A stretch of 64,000 bases of DNA from Agromyces lapidis (GTDB taxonomy: Bacteria > Actinomycetota > Actinomycetes > Actinomycetales > Microbacteriaceae), in contig NZ_WBIQ01000005.1 in assembly GCF_009749405.1 (NCBI RefSeq), forward strand, positions 248,001-312,000, in the 5' to 3' direction. Every line of letters starts with the position of its first letter. Position 1 is the stretch's first letter. Below are positions 42,380 to 51,615 of the stretch, one piece after another. The translations under genes were made by a program, and so were the position numbers. The notes beneath the pieces were generated by a model. It searched no databases. It had not been told where the DNA came from and worked only from the letters and a program-made list of their open reading frames with translations.

Positions 42380-44845
42380 ATGGCAGCCGACCGGACTCCT
42401 GCGCGCGCGCGCGGCGATCGGCTTCCCCCGACGGCATCGGTGGGCGGTGCGGATGCCACGGAGCGACGTGCGCGCCCGATCGACGCGCCGCGCGCATCGG
42501 CCCGAGCAGCCGGCACGGGGCGTCGCCGCGGCGTCGCTCTCGGTGTCGCCGCCGCTGCGGTGTGCGCGGTCGTCGCCGCACCGCTCGGGGCGCTGGCCGT
42601 CGCGGGCGGGCCCGACGGCGAACGTCGCGCGGCCCCGATCCCGGTGCAGGTCGCCGCCGACGATCCCGAGGGCATCGCACTGCACGTCGCGCCGGTGAGC
42701 ACGACGACGATCACCGCCGGGCAGCCGCTGACCGTGCAGGTCGAGGTCGAGAACACCACCGCCGAGGCCCTCGCCGCCGGCACGGTGCGCCTCACCCGCG
42801 CCGACGGCGTCATCGATGACTCCGACGAGCTCGACGCCTGGCTGGCGAGCGCCGGCTCGACCGACGAGAGCGCCGCCCCAGACGGAGTGGCGCTCGGCGA
42901 AGCCGAGACCCGGCCCGTCGCCGCGGGGTCGAACACCATCGTCTCCTTCACGGTTCCCGCGTCGGCGATCACCGCGGCGGGCGACGCCCCCGTGCTCGGG
43001 CTCGGCGCCGAGCTCGTGGTCGACGACGTGCTGGTCGCCTCGGGCGCCGACGCCTTCGCCACCTCCACGGCACCTGCCGCGAGCGGCACCTCTGTCGCCC
43101 TCGTCTACCCGCTGACCGTGCCCGCGAGCTCCTCAGGACTGTTCGACGCCGAGACGCTCGAAGAGTGGACCTCGCCGCTCGGGCTCCTCGACCGGCAGCT
43201 CGACGCCGTCGCAGGGCGTCCGGTCGCGATCGGCGTCGACCCCCGCATCATCGCCTCGATCCGCGTGCTCGGCAGCTCGGCGCCGAGCTCGGCCGTCGAC
43301 TGGCTGAACCGCCTCGGCGAGGCCGGCAACGAGATATTCCCGCTCGCGTATGCAGATGCGGATGTCGCGTTGCAGGCCCAGCTCGGACTCGCGACCCTGC
43401 TCGGACCGACCGGCTTCGCCGACGCGCTCGATCCCGACGACTTCGCCGAGCAGCCCGGCCCCGACGGCGAGGGCGAGGGTGAGGGCGACCAGCCCGGCGA
43501 GACCGAGGCCCCGGCCGACGGCGCCACTTCGACGCCCGCGCCGAGCGAGACCGCCCCCGCCGAGCCCGAGCCCACCCCGCCCGCCCCGGGCGAGGTGCCG
43601 AGCACCGAGATGCTGCTCGACTGGCCGTATACGCGAACCGACATCGCCTGGCCGGCCGACGACACGGTCGCCGCCGGTGATCTCGCGGTGCTCGACGCCG
43701 CCGGACTCACGACGACCGTTTTGTCGCCGGGCAACGTCACCTCACCGGGCGGCCGCGTCGGCGCCGCCGCGTCGATCGACGGCTCGACCGCCGTGGTCGC
43801 CGACGCACGGCTGACCGCGCCGCTGCGCGAGGCATCCGTCGCCGACTCCGACACCGAGTGGCGCTCGGCGACCGGTCACCTCCTCGCCGAGCTCGCACTC
43901 GATTCGGGCGATTCGCCCTCGGCGCTGCTCGCGACGTTCGGCCGCGACGCGGGCGACCACTCGACTCGTGTCGCCGCGACGCTCGACGAGCTGACGAGAG
44001 CGTCGTCGGCTCGCACGGCCGGCCTGGCCGAGGCGATCGGCGCTCCGCCGACCTCCCGCGCACTCGTCGACCTCGCCGAAGACGCATCCCGGGTCGACTC
44101 CGCACAGCGGATGCTCGAGGCCGAGGACTCGGTCGCCGAGTTCGCCACCGTGCTCGACGATCCCGCCCTGCTGACCGATCCGGTTCGCCGCGATCTCCTC
44201 GCAATGCTCGACGTCGCCTGGCTCACCGACCGTGCGGCGTGGGAGACCGCGGTCGCGGAGTGGCTCGCTGCTCGGCGCGCGACGACCGAGGCCGTGTCGG
44301 TCGTGCCCTCCTCGAGTGTCAACATCTTCGCGCGCGAGACGCCGTTGCCCGTCACCGTGCTGAACGCCCTGCCGTACCCGGTGACCGTGATCGTCTCGGC
44401 CGACCCGTCGAACGGCCGGCTCGTCGTGGAGGAGAGCGTCACCGCGACCATCCCCGCCGAATCCCGCAGTACCGTGCAGGTTCCGATCACCGCCGGCGTC
44501 GGGCGCGGCGAGGTGACGATCGCGATCTCCCTCTCGTCGCCGACCGGGGTCGCCGTCGGGCGCACCGTCTTCATCAGCGGCAACGTGCAGGCCGACTGGG
44601 AGGGCCTCGGCGCCGGCATCCTCGCCACCGCGCTCGTGCTCTTCTTCGGCTTCGGCATCTGGCGCAACATCCGTCGGCGTCGCAAGCAGCGCGCGGCGGA
44701 AGCGAGCGGTGCGGTCGACGCCCCTGCCCTGCATGACGTCGCGGATGACGCCATTGCCGAGCCGGCCGATGACATTACTGAGACGAACGACCCCGTTGAC
44801 GACCCCACCGAAACTCCCGACCCCGAGGACCCCAAGCGTGACTGA
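42380..44845 (+). CDS. DUF6049-family large membrane-anchored protein
   Basis: The 821-aa protein has a cytoplasmic Arg/Ala-rich start, a first hydrophobic helix (about 51-76), a large extracellular region with Ig-like beta segments (ITAGQPLTVQVEVENTTAEA), an acidic Pro/Glu-rich linker (about 355-410), and a last transmembrane helix (ILATALVLFFGFGIW) with a basic then acidic tail. This layout is that of the DUF6049 proteins encoded before murJ in actinobacteria. A role in cell-envelope assembly is inferred from this linkage. Its stop overlaps the murJ GTG by 8 bp. Confidence 0.78.
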   Translation: MAADRTPARARGDRLPPTASVGGADATERRARPIDAPRASARAAGTGRRRGVALGVAAAAVCAVVAAPLGALAVAGGPDGERRAAPIPVQVAADDPEGIALHVAPVSTTTITAGQPLTVQVEVENTTAEALAAGTVRLTRADGVIDDSDELDAWLASAGSTDESAAPDGVALGEAETRPVAAGSNTIVSFTVPASAITAAGDAPVLGLGAELVVDDVLVASGADAFATSTAPAASGTSVALVYPLTVPASSSGLFDAETLEEWTSPLGLLDRQLDAVAGRPVAIGVDPRIIASIRVLGSSAPSSAVDWLNRLGEAGNEIFPLAYADADVALQAQLGLATLLGPTGFADALDPDDFAEQPGPDGEGEGEGDQPGETEAPADGATSTPAPSETAPAEPEPTPPAPGEVPSTEMLLDWPYTRTDIAWPADDTVAAGDLAVLDAAGLTTTVLSPGNVTSPGGRVGAAASIDGSTAVVADARLTAPLREASVADSDTEWRSATGHLLAELALDSGDSPSALLATFGRDAGDHSTRVAATLDELTRASSARTAGLAEAIGAPPTSRALVDLAEDASRVDSAQRMLEAEDSVAEFATVLDDPALLTDPVRRDLLAMLDVAWLTDRAAWETAVAEWLAARRATTEAVSVVPSSSVNIFARETPLPVTVLNALPYPVTVIVSADPSNGRLVVEESVTATIPAESRSTVQVPITAGVGRGEVTIAISLSSPTGVAVGRTVFISGNVQADWEGLGAGILATALVLFFGFGIWRNIRRRRKQRAAEASGAVDAPALHDVADDAIAEPADDITETNDPVDDPTETPDPEDPKRD

Positions 44846-46463
44846 CGACCGTATCGGCCGAGCCAGCCTGTTCCTCGCATCCGGCACGATCGTCTCCCGC
44901 GTGCTCGGCTTCGTGAAGGCCGCGGTGCTTGTGAGCGCGATCGGCCTGACGAAGTCGCCGAGCGCCGACGCGTTCGCTGTCGCGAACCAGCTGCCGAACA
45001 CGGTCTACGTCGTCGTCGCGGGCGGCGTGCTGAGCGCGGTGCTCGTGCCGCAGATCGTCCGGGCTGGACTGCACGCCGACGGCGGCAAGGCCTACATCAA
45101 CCGCCTGCTCACGCTCGCACTCGTCGTGCTCGCCGGCATCACGATCCTGGCCACGATCGCGGCGCCGCTGCTCACGATGCTCTACGGCATCAGGCTCGAC
45201 GAGTCGACGCGCAACCTCGCGACGCTCTTCGCCTACTGGTGCCTCCCGCAGATCTTCTTCTACGGCCTCTACACCCTGCTCGGCGAAGTGCTCAACGCCC
45301 GGCGCAGCTTCGGCCCCTTCACCTGGGTGCCCGTGCTCAACAACGTGGTCGCGATCGCAGGCCTCGTCGCCTTCATGGCGATCTGGGGCAGCGACCCCGA
45401 CGGTCACCGCGCACCCGAGGCCTGGGACCCGGCGATGATCGCCGTGCTCGCCGGTTCGGCGACCCTCGGCATCGCCGTGCAGGCACTCGTGCTGTTCTGG
45501 TTCTGGCGCCGGATCGGCCTCAGCTACCGCCCCGACTTCCGCTGGCGCGGCGTCGGGCTCGGCGATGCCGGGCGCATGGCGAGCTGGACCTTCGGCATGC
45601 TCCTGCTCACGACCTTCGCGGGACTCGTCGAGACGAACGTGGTCGGCATCGCGTCGGGCCAGGGCGCGTCGGTCGCTGCGCTCGGCAACGCGTGGCTCAT
45701 CTTCATGCTGCCCCACTCGGTCATCACGGTCTCGATCGCGACCGCGTACTTCACGCGAATGAGCGAGCACGCCTCGCACGGCGACCTCGACCGGGTCCGC
45801 GCCGATCTCTCGAGCGCCGCGCGCGGCGTCGGCCTCATCATCGTGCTGGCCGCGATCGTGCTCGTGATGTGCAGCTACCCGTTCGCGACCGCCTTCGCGA
45901 GCACCGCCTCGTTCGAGACGCACATCGAGTTCGGCAACGTCGTCGTCGCGTACATGCTCGGGCTGCTGCCGTTCAGCCTGCTGTTCATCGTGCAGCGCAC
46001 CTTCTACGCCCTCGGAGACACGAAGACCCCCTTCTTCTTCACGCTGTTCCAGGTAGTGCTCTTCAGCGCCGGCGCGCTGCTGCTCGTCAACGTCCTGCCA
46101 GAGTTCATCGCGATCGGCATCGCCCTGCTCACCTCGCTCGCGTGCTGCGCCCAGGTCGTGCTCGCCTCCGTGCTGTTGCGACGCCGGCTCGGCACCCTCG
46201 ACGGCTGGCGCATCGCGTCGAGCTTCGTCCGCTACACGCTCGGCGCCATCCCGGCTCTCATCGTCGGCTTCGTCGCCCTCGTGCTGCTCGGTGGCGTCTC
46301 GCCCGACGGTTTCGCGATGTCGGGCCTCATCCCGTCGCTCATCTCGATGGCCGTCATCGGCGTCGCGATGTCGGCCGTCTACTTCGCCGTGCTGTGGCTC
46401 ATCCGCACCCCCGAACTCCGCGGCTTCGCCGAGCCGGTGCTGCGTCGCCTCCGTCGCAGCTGA
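44838..46463 (+). CDS. murJ: Lipid II flippase MurJ (MviN family)
   Basis: The 541-aa protein flips the peptidoglycan precursor lipid II across the membrane. About 14 transmembrane helices are visible. The N-terminal GRASLFLASGTIVSRVLGFV and DAFAVANQLPNTVYVVVAGG with VLVPQI are the MviN signature. The GTG at 44838 overlaps the upstream stop by 8 bp, indicating coupling. It lacks the C-terminal pseudokinase-like extension found in mycobacterial MviN. Confidence 0.92.
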   Translation: MTDDRIGRASLFLASGTIVSRVLGFVKAAVLVSAIGLTKSPSADAFAVANQLPNTVYVVVAGGVLSAVLVPQIVRAGLHADGGKAYINRLLTLALVVLAGITILATIAAPLLTMLYGIRLDESTRNLATLFAYWCLPQIFFYGLYTLLGEVLNARRSFGPFTWVPVLNNVVAIAGLVAFMAIWGSDPDGHRAPEAWDPAMIAVLAGSATLGIAVQALVLFWFWRRIGLSYRPDFRWRGVGLGDAGRMASWTFGMLLLTTFAGLVETNVVGIASGQGASVAALGNAWLIFMLPHSVITVSIATAYFTRMSEHASHGDLDRVRADLSSAARGVGLIIVLAAIVLVMCSYPFATAFASTASFETHIEFGNVVVAYMLGLLPFSLLFIVQRTFYALGDTKTPFFFTLFQVVLFSAGALLLVNVLPEFIAIGIALLTSLACCAQVVLASVLLRRRLGTLDGWRIASSFVRYTLGAIPALIVGFVALVLLGGVSPDGFAMSGLIPSLISMAVIGVAMSAVYFAVLWLIRTPELRGFAEPVLRRLRRS

Positions 46464-46622
46464 GTCGCGCGGCGAACGCCCGCCCCGAGGCATCCGTCAC
46501 ACTCTGCGCGCGCTCAGGCGGCAGGAATACCGGCCGCTTAGACTGTGTTGACCATGGCGTGTCCTCCGGAATCTCCGGGGGCCGCACCACTGCAGCACCG
46601 CTGAGAGCATCTAGGAGCATCG

Positions 46623-47609
46623 TTGCGCGACATCATCATCATCGGTTCGGGCCCGGCCGGCTTCACCGCCGCGATCTACGCCGCCCGCGCGCAGCTGAAA
46701 CCCCTGCTCATCGCGAGCTCGGTCGAGATCGGCGGCGAGCTCATGAACACCACCGAGGTCGAGAACTACCCCGGGTTCCCCGAGGGCATCATGGGCCCCG
46801 ACCTCATGACGAACTTCCAGCAGCAGGCCGAGCGCTTCGGCACCGAGGTGGTCTACGACGATGTCGTCGAGCTCGAGCTCGACGGCCCGGTCAAGCGCGT
46901 CAAGCTCGGCAACGGCGAGACCCACGAGGCCGCGGCCGTCATCTACGCGACGGGCTCGGCGTACCGCAAGCTCGGTCTTCCCGAAGAAGAGGTGCTGTCT
47001 GGCCACGGGCTCTCGTGGTGCGCGACCTGCGACGGCTTCTTCTTCCGCCAGAAGACCATCGCGGTCGTCGGCGGCGGCGACTCGGCGATGGAGGAGGCGA
47101 CCTTCCTCACCCGTTTCGCCGACAAGGTCTACGTGATCCACCGCCGCGACTCGCTCAAGGCGTCGAAGATCATGCAGCAGCGCGCCTTCGACAACGACAA
47201 GATCGAGTTCATCTGGAACGCCGAGATCGCGGCGATCCACGGCACCGACGCGGTCACCGGCGTCACCCTGCGCGACACGGTGAACGGCGACGAGCGCGGC
47301 CTCGACCTCGACGGGCTGTTCGTCGCGATCGGCAACGACCCCCGCACCCACCTCGTGCACGGCAAGCTCGACCTGACCGCCGAAGGCACCATCGCCGTCG
47401 ACGGGCGCAGCTCCCGCACGAGCGTTCCCGGCGTCTTCGCCGCGGGCGACGTCATCGACCCCAGCTACCGCCAGGCGATCACCGCCGCCGGCTCCGGCGC
47501 CGCAGCGGCCCTCGACGCCGAGCACTACCTCGCCGCACTCGATGCGGGCGACGACGAGGAGGCTGCACCAGTGGCCGCCCCCGAACTCGCCGGCGTCGCG
47601 GCCGAATAG
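46623..47609 (+). CDS. trxB: Thioredoxin reductase
   Basis: This NADPH-dependent flavoprotein (328 aa) reduces thioredoxin. It has FAD-binding IIGSGPAGFTAAIYAARA, the redox pair CATC in GLSWCATCDGFFF, NADPH-binding VVGGGDSAMEEATFL and the C-terminal GVFAAGDVIDPSYRQAITAA. The TTG at 46623 follows AGGAG at five bases. A -10-like TAGACT (46537-46542) lies in the upstream spacer. The thioredoxin gene follows 77 bp later. Confidence 0.95.
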   Translation: MRDIIIIGSGPAGFTAAIYAARAQLKPLLIASSVEIGGELMNTTEVENYPGFPEGIMGPDLMTNFQQQAERFGTEVVYDDVVELELDGPVKRVKLGNGETHEAAAVIYATGSAYRKLGLPEEEVLSGHGLSWCATCDGFFFRQKTIAVVGGGDSAMEEATFLTRFADKVYVIHRRDSLKASKIMQQRAFDNDKIEFIWNAEIAAIHGTDAVTGVTLRDTVNGDERGLDLDGLFVAIGNDPRTHLVHGKLDLTAEGTIAVDGRSSRTSVPGVFAAGDVIDPSYRQAITAAGSGAAAALDAEHYLAALDAGDDEEAAPVAAPELAGVAAE

Positions 47610-47686
47610 ACGACCGGCCGCGGCATCCTCCGGGCCCGCGGCGCCGGAACCGACCCAGCATCCACTCTTCCACTAAGGAGAACGCA

Positions 47687-48010
47687 ATGTCCGCACGTGC
47701 AGTGACCGAAGCCACCTTCGAGCAGGAGGTCCTCAAGAACGACAAGCCCGTCATCGTCGACTTCTGGGCCGAATGGTGCGGCCCGTGCCGCGCGGTCAGC
47801 CCGATCCTCGACCAGATCGCGACCGAGCACGCCGACAAGATCGACATCGTCAAGCTCAACGTCGACGAGCACCCGAACCTCGCGATGAAGTACCAGATCA
47901 CCGCGATCCCCGCGTTCAAGGTGTTCAAGGGCGGAGAAGTCGTGCAGAGCTTCGTCGGCGCGAAGCCCAAGCCGGCCCTCGAGGCCGACCTCGCCGCCTA
48001 CATCGCGTAG
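47687..48010 (+). CDS. trxA: Thioredoxin
   Basis: The 107-aa thioredoxin has the active site WAEWCGPCRAVSP and the cis-proline segment ITAIPAFKVFKGG. AAGGAG precedes the ATG at seven bases. It forms a redox pair with trxB and is followed by a strong terminator. Confidence 0.97.
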   Translation: MSARAVTEATFEQEVLKNDKPVIVDFWAEWCGPCRAVSPILDQIATEHADKIDIVKLNVDEHPNLAMKYQITAIPAFKVFKGGEVVQSFVGAKPKPALEADLAAYIA

Positions 48011-48030
48011 TCGGCGGTCGATTCGTACGA

Positions 48031-48060
48031 AGACCCGTCCGGCGAGAGCCGGGCGGGTCT
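48031..48060 (+). terminator. Terminator of trxB-trxA
   Basis: AGACCCGTCCGGC / GCCGGGCGGGTCT form a 13-bp stem with a GAGA loop and one G-T pair, followed by TTTCG. It starts 20 bp past the trxA stop. Confidence 0.8.
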
Positions 48061-48151
48061 TTCGCATCCCCGGCGGATGCCACGTGTCATCCGTCATCCC
48101 GCCGGTTCACCGGCAACTAGCATGGAAATCCCGAGCAGAACGGAACTCGCA

Positions 48152-49474
48152 GTGACCTCTGACGGCGTCCCCCAGCGGACCGGCAACAATCTCGACCCCT
48201 GGTACGCGAACTACGCCGAGCGAGCCGCCGGGCTCGCCGCCTCCGAGGTCCGAGCCCTGTTCGCCGTCGCCTCGCGCCCCGAGGTCGTCTCGCTCGCCGG
48301 CGGCATGCCGTTCGTCTCCGCCCTCCCGCAGGATCTGATCGTCTCCTCGATGGACAAGGTCATGCGCGAGCAAGGACCGGTCGCGCTGCAATATGGCTCT
48401 GGTCAGGGGATTCCCGCGCTTCGTGAGCAGATCCTCGAAGTCATGGCCATCGAGGGAATCCGTGGTGCGGTCGACGACGTGGTGACGTCGACCGGCTCGC
48501 AGCAAGCACTCGATCTCGTCGCAAAGCTCTTCCTCGACCCCGGTGACGTCGTGCTCGCCGAGGCGCCCTCCTATGTCGGGGCCATGGGGGTGTTCCGCTC
48601 CTACCAGGCGAACGTGGTGCACGTCGCGATGGACGAGCACGGACTCATCCCCGAAGCCCTCCGCCAGACCATCGCGCATCTGCGCGGACAGGGGCGGCGC
48701 ATCAAGTTCCTCTACACGATCCCGAACTTCCACAATCCGGCCGGGGTGACGCTCTCCGCCGAGCGGCGGCCCGAGATCCTCGAGATCTGCCGGTCGAACG
48801 AGATCCTCATCCTCGAAGACAACCCCTACGGCCTGCTGCACTTCGACGAACCGGCCCCGAACGCGCTGCGTTCGCTCGACCCCGAGGGCGTCATCTACCT
48901 CGGCTCGTTCTCGAAGACGCTCGCGCCGGGCTTCCGGGTGGGCTGGGCGCTCGCACCGCACGCGATCCGCGAGAAGCTCATCCTCGCCGCCGAGTCGGCG
49001 ATCCTCTCGCCGTCGTCGTTCAGCCAGCTCGTCGTCTCCGAATACCTCGCGACCGCCGACTGGCGAGCGCAGATCGACACCTTCCGCGGCGTCTACCGCG
49101 AACGCAAAGATGCGATGGTCGAGGCGCTGGGGGAGTATCTGCCGCAGCTGTCGTGGACGAACCCGAACGGCGGTTTCTACGTCTGGGTCACCATGCCCGA
49201 TGTGCTCGATTCGAAGCAGATGCTTCCGCGTGCGGTGAAGGAGCTCGTCGCCTACACGCCGGGCACCGCCTTCTTCGCCGACGGTCGCGGCCGCCACGCG
49301 ATGCGACTGTCCTTCTGCTATCCGACGCCCGAGGCGATCCGACTCGGCATCCGCCGGCTCGCGACCGTCGTCAACGGCGAACTCGACCTGCTCGACACCT
49401 TCGCCGGCACGGGCACGCTGCAGCTGCCACCGAGCGCGGGCATCGAGTCCGCACCGCCTTCCGACCTCAAGTAG
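48152..49474 (+). CDS. PLP-dependent aminotransferase (class I, 2-aminoadipate/Aro8-like)
   Basis: The 440-aa enzyme has SLAGGMPFVSALP, QYGSGQGIPALREQI, IPNFHNPAGVTLS and the PLP lysine in YLGSFSKTLAPGFRVGW, typical of the MocR-related/LysN aminotransferase group. It lacks a DNA-binding domain, so it is an enzyme rather than a MocR regulator. The GTG at 48152 is preferred: a -10-like TAGCAT lies at about 48116-48121 and GGAA lies close to the GTG. An ATG at 48122 would add ten residues. The amino-acid substrate is undetermined. Confidence 0.85.
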   Translation: MTSDGVPQRTGNNLDPWYANYAERAAGLAASEVRALFAVASRPEVVSLAGGMPFVSALPQDLIVSSMDKVMREQGPVALQYGSGQGIPALREQILEVMAIEGIRGAVDDVVTSTGSQQALDLVAKLFLDPGDVVLAEAPSYVGAMGVFRSYQANVVHVAMDEHGLIPEALRQTIAHLRGQGRRIKFLYTIPNFHNPAGVTLSAERRPEILEICRSNEILILEDNPYGLLHFDEPAPNALRSLDPEGVIYLGSFSKTLAPGFRVGWALAPHAIREKLILAAESAILSPSSFSQLVVSEYLATADWRAQIDTFRGVYRERKDAMVEALGEYLPQLSWTNPNGGFYVWVTMPDVLDSKQMLPRAVKELVAYTPGTAFFADGRGRHAMRLSFCYPTPEAIRLGIRRLATVVNGELDLLDTFAGTGTLQLPPSAGIESAPPSDLK

Positions 49475-49513
49475 ACCCCGATCTCAACCTCTCTGAGCGG
49501 AGAATCCCTGATC

Positions 49514-50518
49514 ATGAGCGAATCCACCGGATTGCACGTCGTCGTTCTCGCGGGCGGCATCTCGCATGAGCGGGATGTCTCGCTGCGCTCCGGCCGTCGC
49601 GTCGCCGACGCCCTGACCGCGGCGGGCCACCGAGTGACGCTGCGCGATCCCGACGCCGGGCTGCTCCCCTTCCTCGCGAGCGAGCGACCCGATGTCGTGT
49701 TCCCGGCCCTGCACGGGTCGAGCGGCGAAGACGGCTCCCTGCTCGATCTACTCGCCGCGCTCGGGGTGCCGACCATCGGCTCCTCCGGCCCGGCCGCCCG
49801 GCGCGCCTGGTCGAAGCCGGTCGCGAGTTCCCTGCTCGCCGAGGCGGGCGTCGCCGTGCCCGAGTCGATCGTGCTGTCGCACGAGGCGTTCCGCGAACTC
49901 GGTGCCTCGAGCGTGCTGCGCGTCGTGCGCGAGAAGCTCGACGGCGAGCTCGTCGTGAAGCCGGCGTCGGGAGGATCCGCGCAGGGCGTGACCATCGTCG
50001 AGACCACCGACGAACTTCCCCGAGCCATGGTCGAGGCGTTCACCTACGCCGACGTCGCCGTCGTCGAACGACGCATCGTCGGCACCGAGATCGCCGTGAC
50101 GGTCATCGACAACGGCGACGGCCCGACCACCTTGCCTGCCGTCGAGATCGAGCCGACCACCGGAATCTACGGATTCCAGGCTCGCTACAACGCGGGGGAG
50201 ACCACCTTCTACGCTCCGTCACGCCTCGGCGAGGCCGAACTCGCGGCCGTCACCGACGCGGCGATCATCGCGCACCGCACCCTCGGCCTGCGAGACCTGT
50301 CGCGTATCGATTTCATCGTGGATGCCTCGGGCACCCCGTGGTTCCTCGAGGCGAACGTGCTGCCGGGCCTCACCGAGACTTCGCTCGTCCCCCTCGCGAT
50401 CGAGGCCTCCGGATCGGACGCGGCATCGATCTACGGGCAACTCGTCCGCACTGCGCATGCGCGGTCGAGAGGTTCGGTTTCGGGTTCGGGTCCGGGTTCG
50501 GGTTCGCCCCAGAATTGA
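49514..50518 (+). CDS. D-alanine--D-alanine ligase-family ATP-grasp protein
   Basis: The 334-aa protein has VLAGGISHERDVSLRSGRRV, HGSSGEDGSLLDLLAALGVP, ATP-binding LVVKPASGGSAQGVTIV and FLEANVLPGLTETSLVP, all Ddl hallmarks. It would ligate two D-alanines for peptidoglycan, but a second, canonical ddl often exists elsewhere in such genomes, so a paralogous role is possible. The C-terminus is a Gly-Ser repeat encoded by a GGTTCGG-type tract (50471-50508). It is followed by a perfect terminator. Confidence 0.82.
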   Translation: MSESTGLHVVVLAGGISHERDVSLRSGRRVADALTAAGHRVTLRDPDAGLLPFLASERPDVVFPALHGSSGEDGSLLDLLAALGVPTIGSSGPAARRAWSKPVASSLLAEAGVAVPESIVLSHEAFRELGASSVLRVVREKLDGELVVKPASGGSAQGVTIVETTDELPRAMVEAFTYADVAVVERRIVGTEIAVTVIDNGDGPTTLPAVEIEPTTGIYGFQARYNAGETTFYAPSRLGEAELAAVTDAAIIAHRTLGLRDLSRIDFIVDASGTPWFLEANVLPGLTETSLVPLAIEASGSDAASIYGQLVRTAHARSRGSVSGSGPGSGSPQN

Positions 50519-50525
50519 GCTGACC

Positions 50526-50565
50526 GACGAGAACGGGGGTGGTCTCAGCCACCCCCGTTCTCGTC
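50526..50565. terminator. Strong bidirectional terminator between the ddl-like gene and parB
   Basis: A perfect 17-bp stem (GACGAGAACGGGGGTGG / CCACCCCCGTTCTCGTC) with TCTCAG loop is followed by TTT on the plus strand. It lies between converging genes. Confidence 0.9.
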
Positions 50566-50628
50566 TTTCCGCACCCTCGAAACCTACGGTTTCAGTTCGT
50601 CAGGAGCGATTCTGCGACGAATTCACTA

Positions 50629-51615
50629 TCAGACGCCGTCGAGTTCCTCACCGAGCTCGCTCAGGATGCGCCGCAAGTCCTGAACCGTGGCGAAATCAAT
50701 GCTGATCTGGCCTTTTCGAGCGCCGAGCGCGATCTTCACCCGCGTGTTGAGACGATCGCCGAGTCGCGTCGCCAGATCATCGAGAAAGTCCTGTCGCTTG
50801 CCGGCCGAGGGCTTGATGCGCGACGGCTTCGGCTCCTTGGTCGCGATCGACTCGGCAGCACGCACCGACAGTTCCTCGTTCACGATCTTGTCGGCGAAGC
50901 GCTGCATCTCGTCGGTGTCGCCGCCGACCGAGAGGATCGCACGGGCGTGGCCCGCGGTGAGCACGCCGGCGGCGACGCGAAGCTGCACCGGCTCGGGCAG
51001 CTTCAGCAGCCGAAGCGTGTTCGAGATCTGCGGACGCGACCGGCCGATGCGGGTCGCGAGCTCCTCCTGCGTGATGCCGAAGTCGGCGAGCAGCTGCTGG
51101 TACGCCGACGCCTCCTCGAGCGGGTTGAGCTGCGAACGGTGGAGGTTCTCGAGAAGGGCATCGCGCAGCATGTCCTCGTTCGCGGTGTCCTTGACGACCG
51201 CGGGGATCGTCTCGAGGCCGGCGGCCTTCGTCGCTCGGAGTCGTCGCTCGCCCATGACGAGCTCGTACTTGCCCGCTTGGTCGGGATGCGGACGAACGAC
51301 GATCGGCTGCAGCACTCCGAATTCGCGGACGCTGTGCACGAGCTCGGCGAGGTCCTCGGGGTCGAAGACGCTTCGCGGCTGCACGGCGTTCGGCACGATG
51401 TCGTTCGGGTCGAGTCGGGCCAGGCGCGCGCCGGGCACCGCGATGAGGCCTTCGCTGTCTGCAGCCTGTTCGACGACGGCGACAGCGACGGGGGAGGGGG
51501 CGGTGTCCGAATCAGGGAAGAACACGTCGACCGGGCGGCTCGCCCGCGTCGCATCGTCACCGCTCGGGATCAGTGCGCCGATGCCGCGGCCGAGTCCGGT
51601 TCGCTTGCTTGCCAT
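50629..51615 (-). CDS. parB: Chromosome-partitioning protein ParB
   Basis: ParB (328 aa) is the CTP-dependent clamp that loads at parS and spreads to organise the origin. The N-terminal segment RTGLGRGIGALIPSG interacts with ParA. The CTP-binding domain has YELVMGERRLRATKAAGL. The helix-turn-helix ELATRIGRSRPQISNTLRLL binds parS, and a C-terminal dimer domain follows. Its ATG abuts the parA stop codon. Six parS-like sites lie just upstream. Confidence 0.96.
   Translation of the reverse strand: MASKRTGLGRGIGALIPSGDDATRASRPVDVFFPDSDTAPSPVAVAVVEQAADSEGLIAVPGARLARLDPNDIVPNAVQPRSVFDPEDLAELVHSVREFGVLQPIVVRPHPDQAGKYELVMGERRLRATKAAGLETIPAVVKDTANEDMLRDALLENLHRSQLNPLEEASAYQQLLADFGITQEELATRIGRSRPQISNTLRLLKLPEPVQLRVAAGVLTAGHARAILSVGGDTDEMQRFADKIVNEELSVRAAESIATKEPKPSRIKPSAGKRQDFLDDLATRLGDRLNTRVKIALGARKGQISIDFATVQDLRRILSELGEELDGV

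Noticed and set aside
44775-46493. A 572-codon minus-strand frame opposite murJ
   Set aside because: Highly charged Glu/Arg/Asp composition and a precise antisense position to a well-supported flippase gene.
48152-49474. MocR-type regulator
   Set aside because: The aminotransferase domain is complete but there is no N-terminal GntR winged helix.
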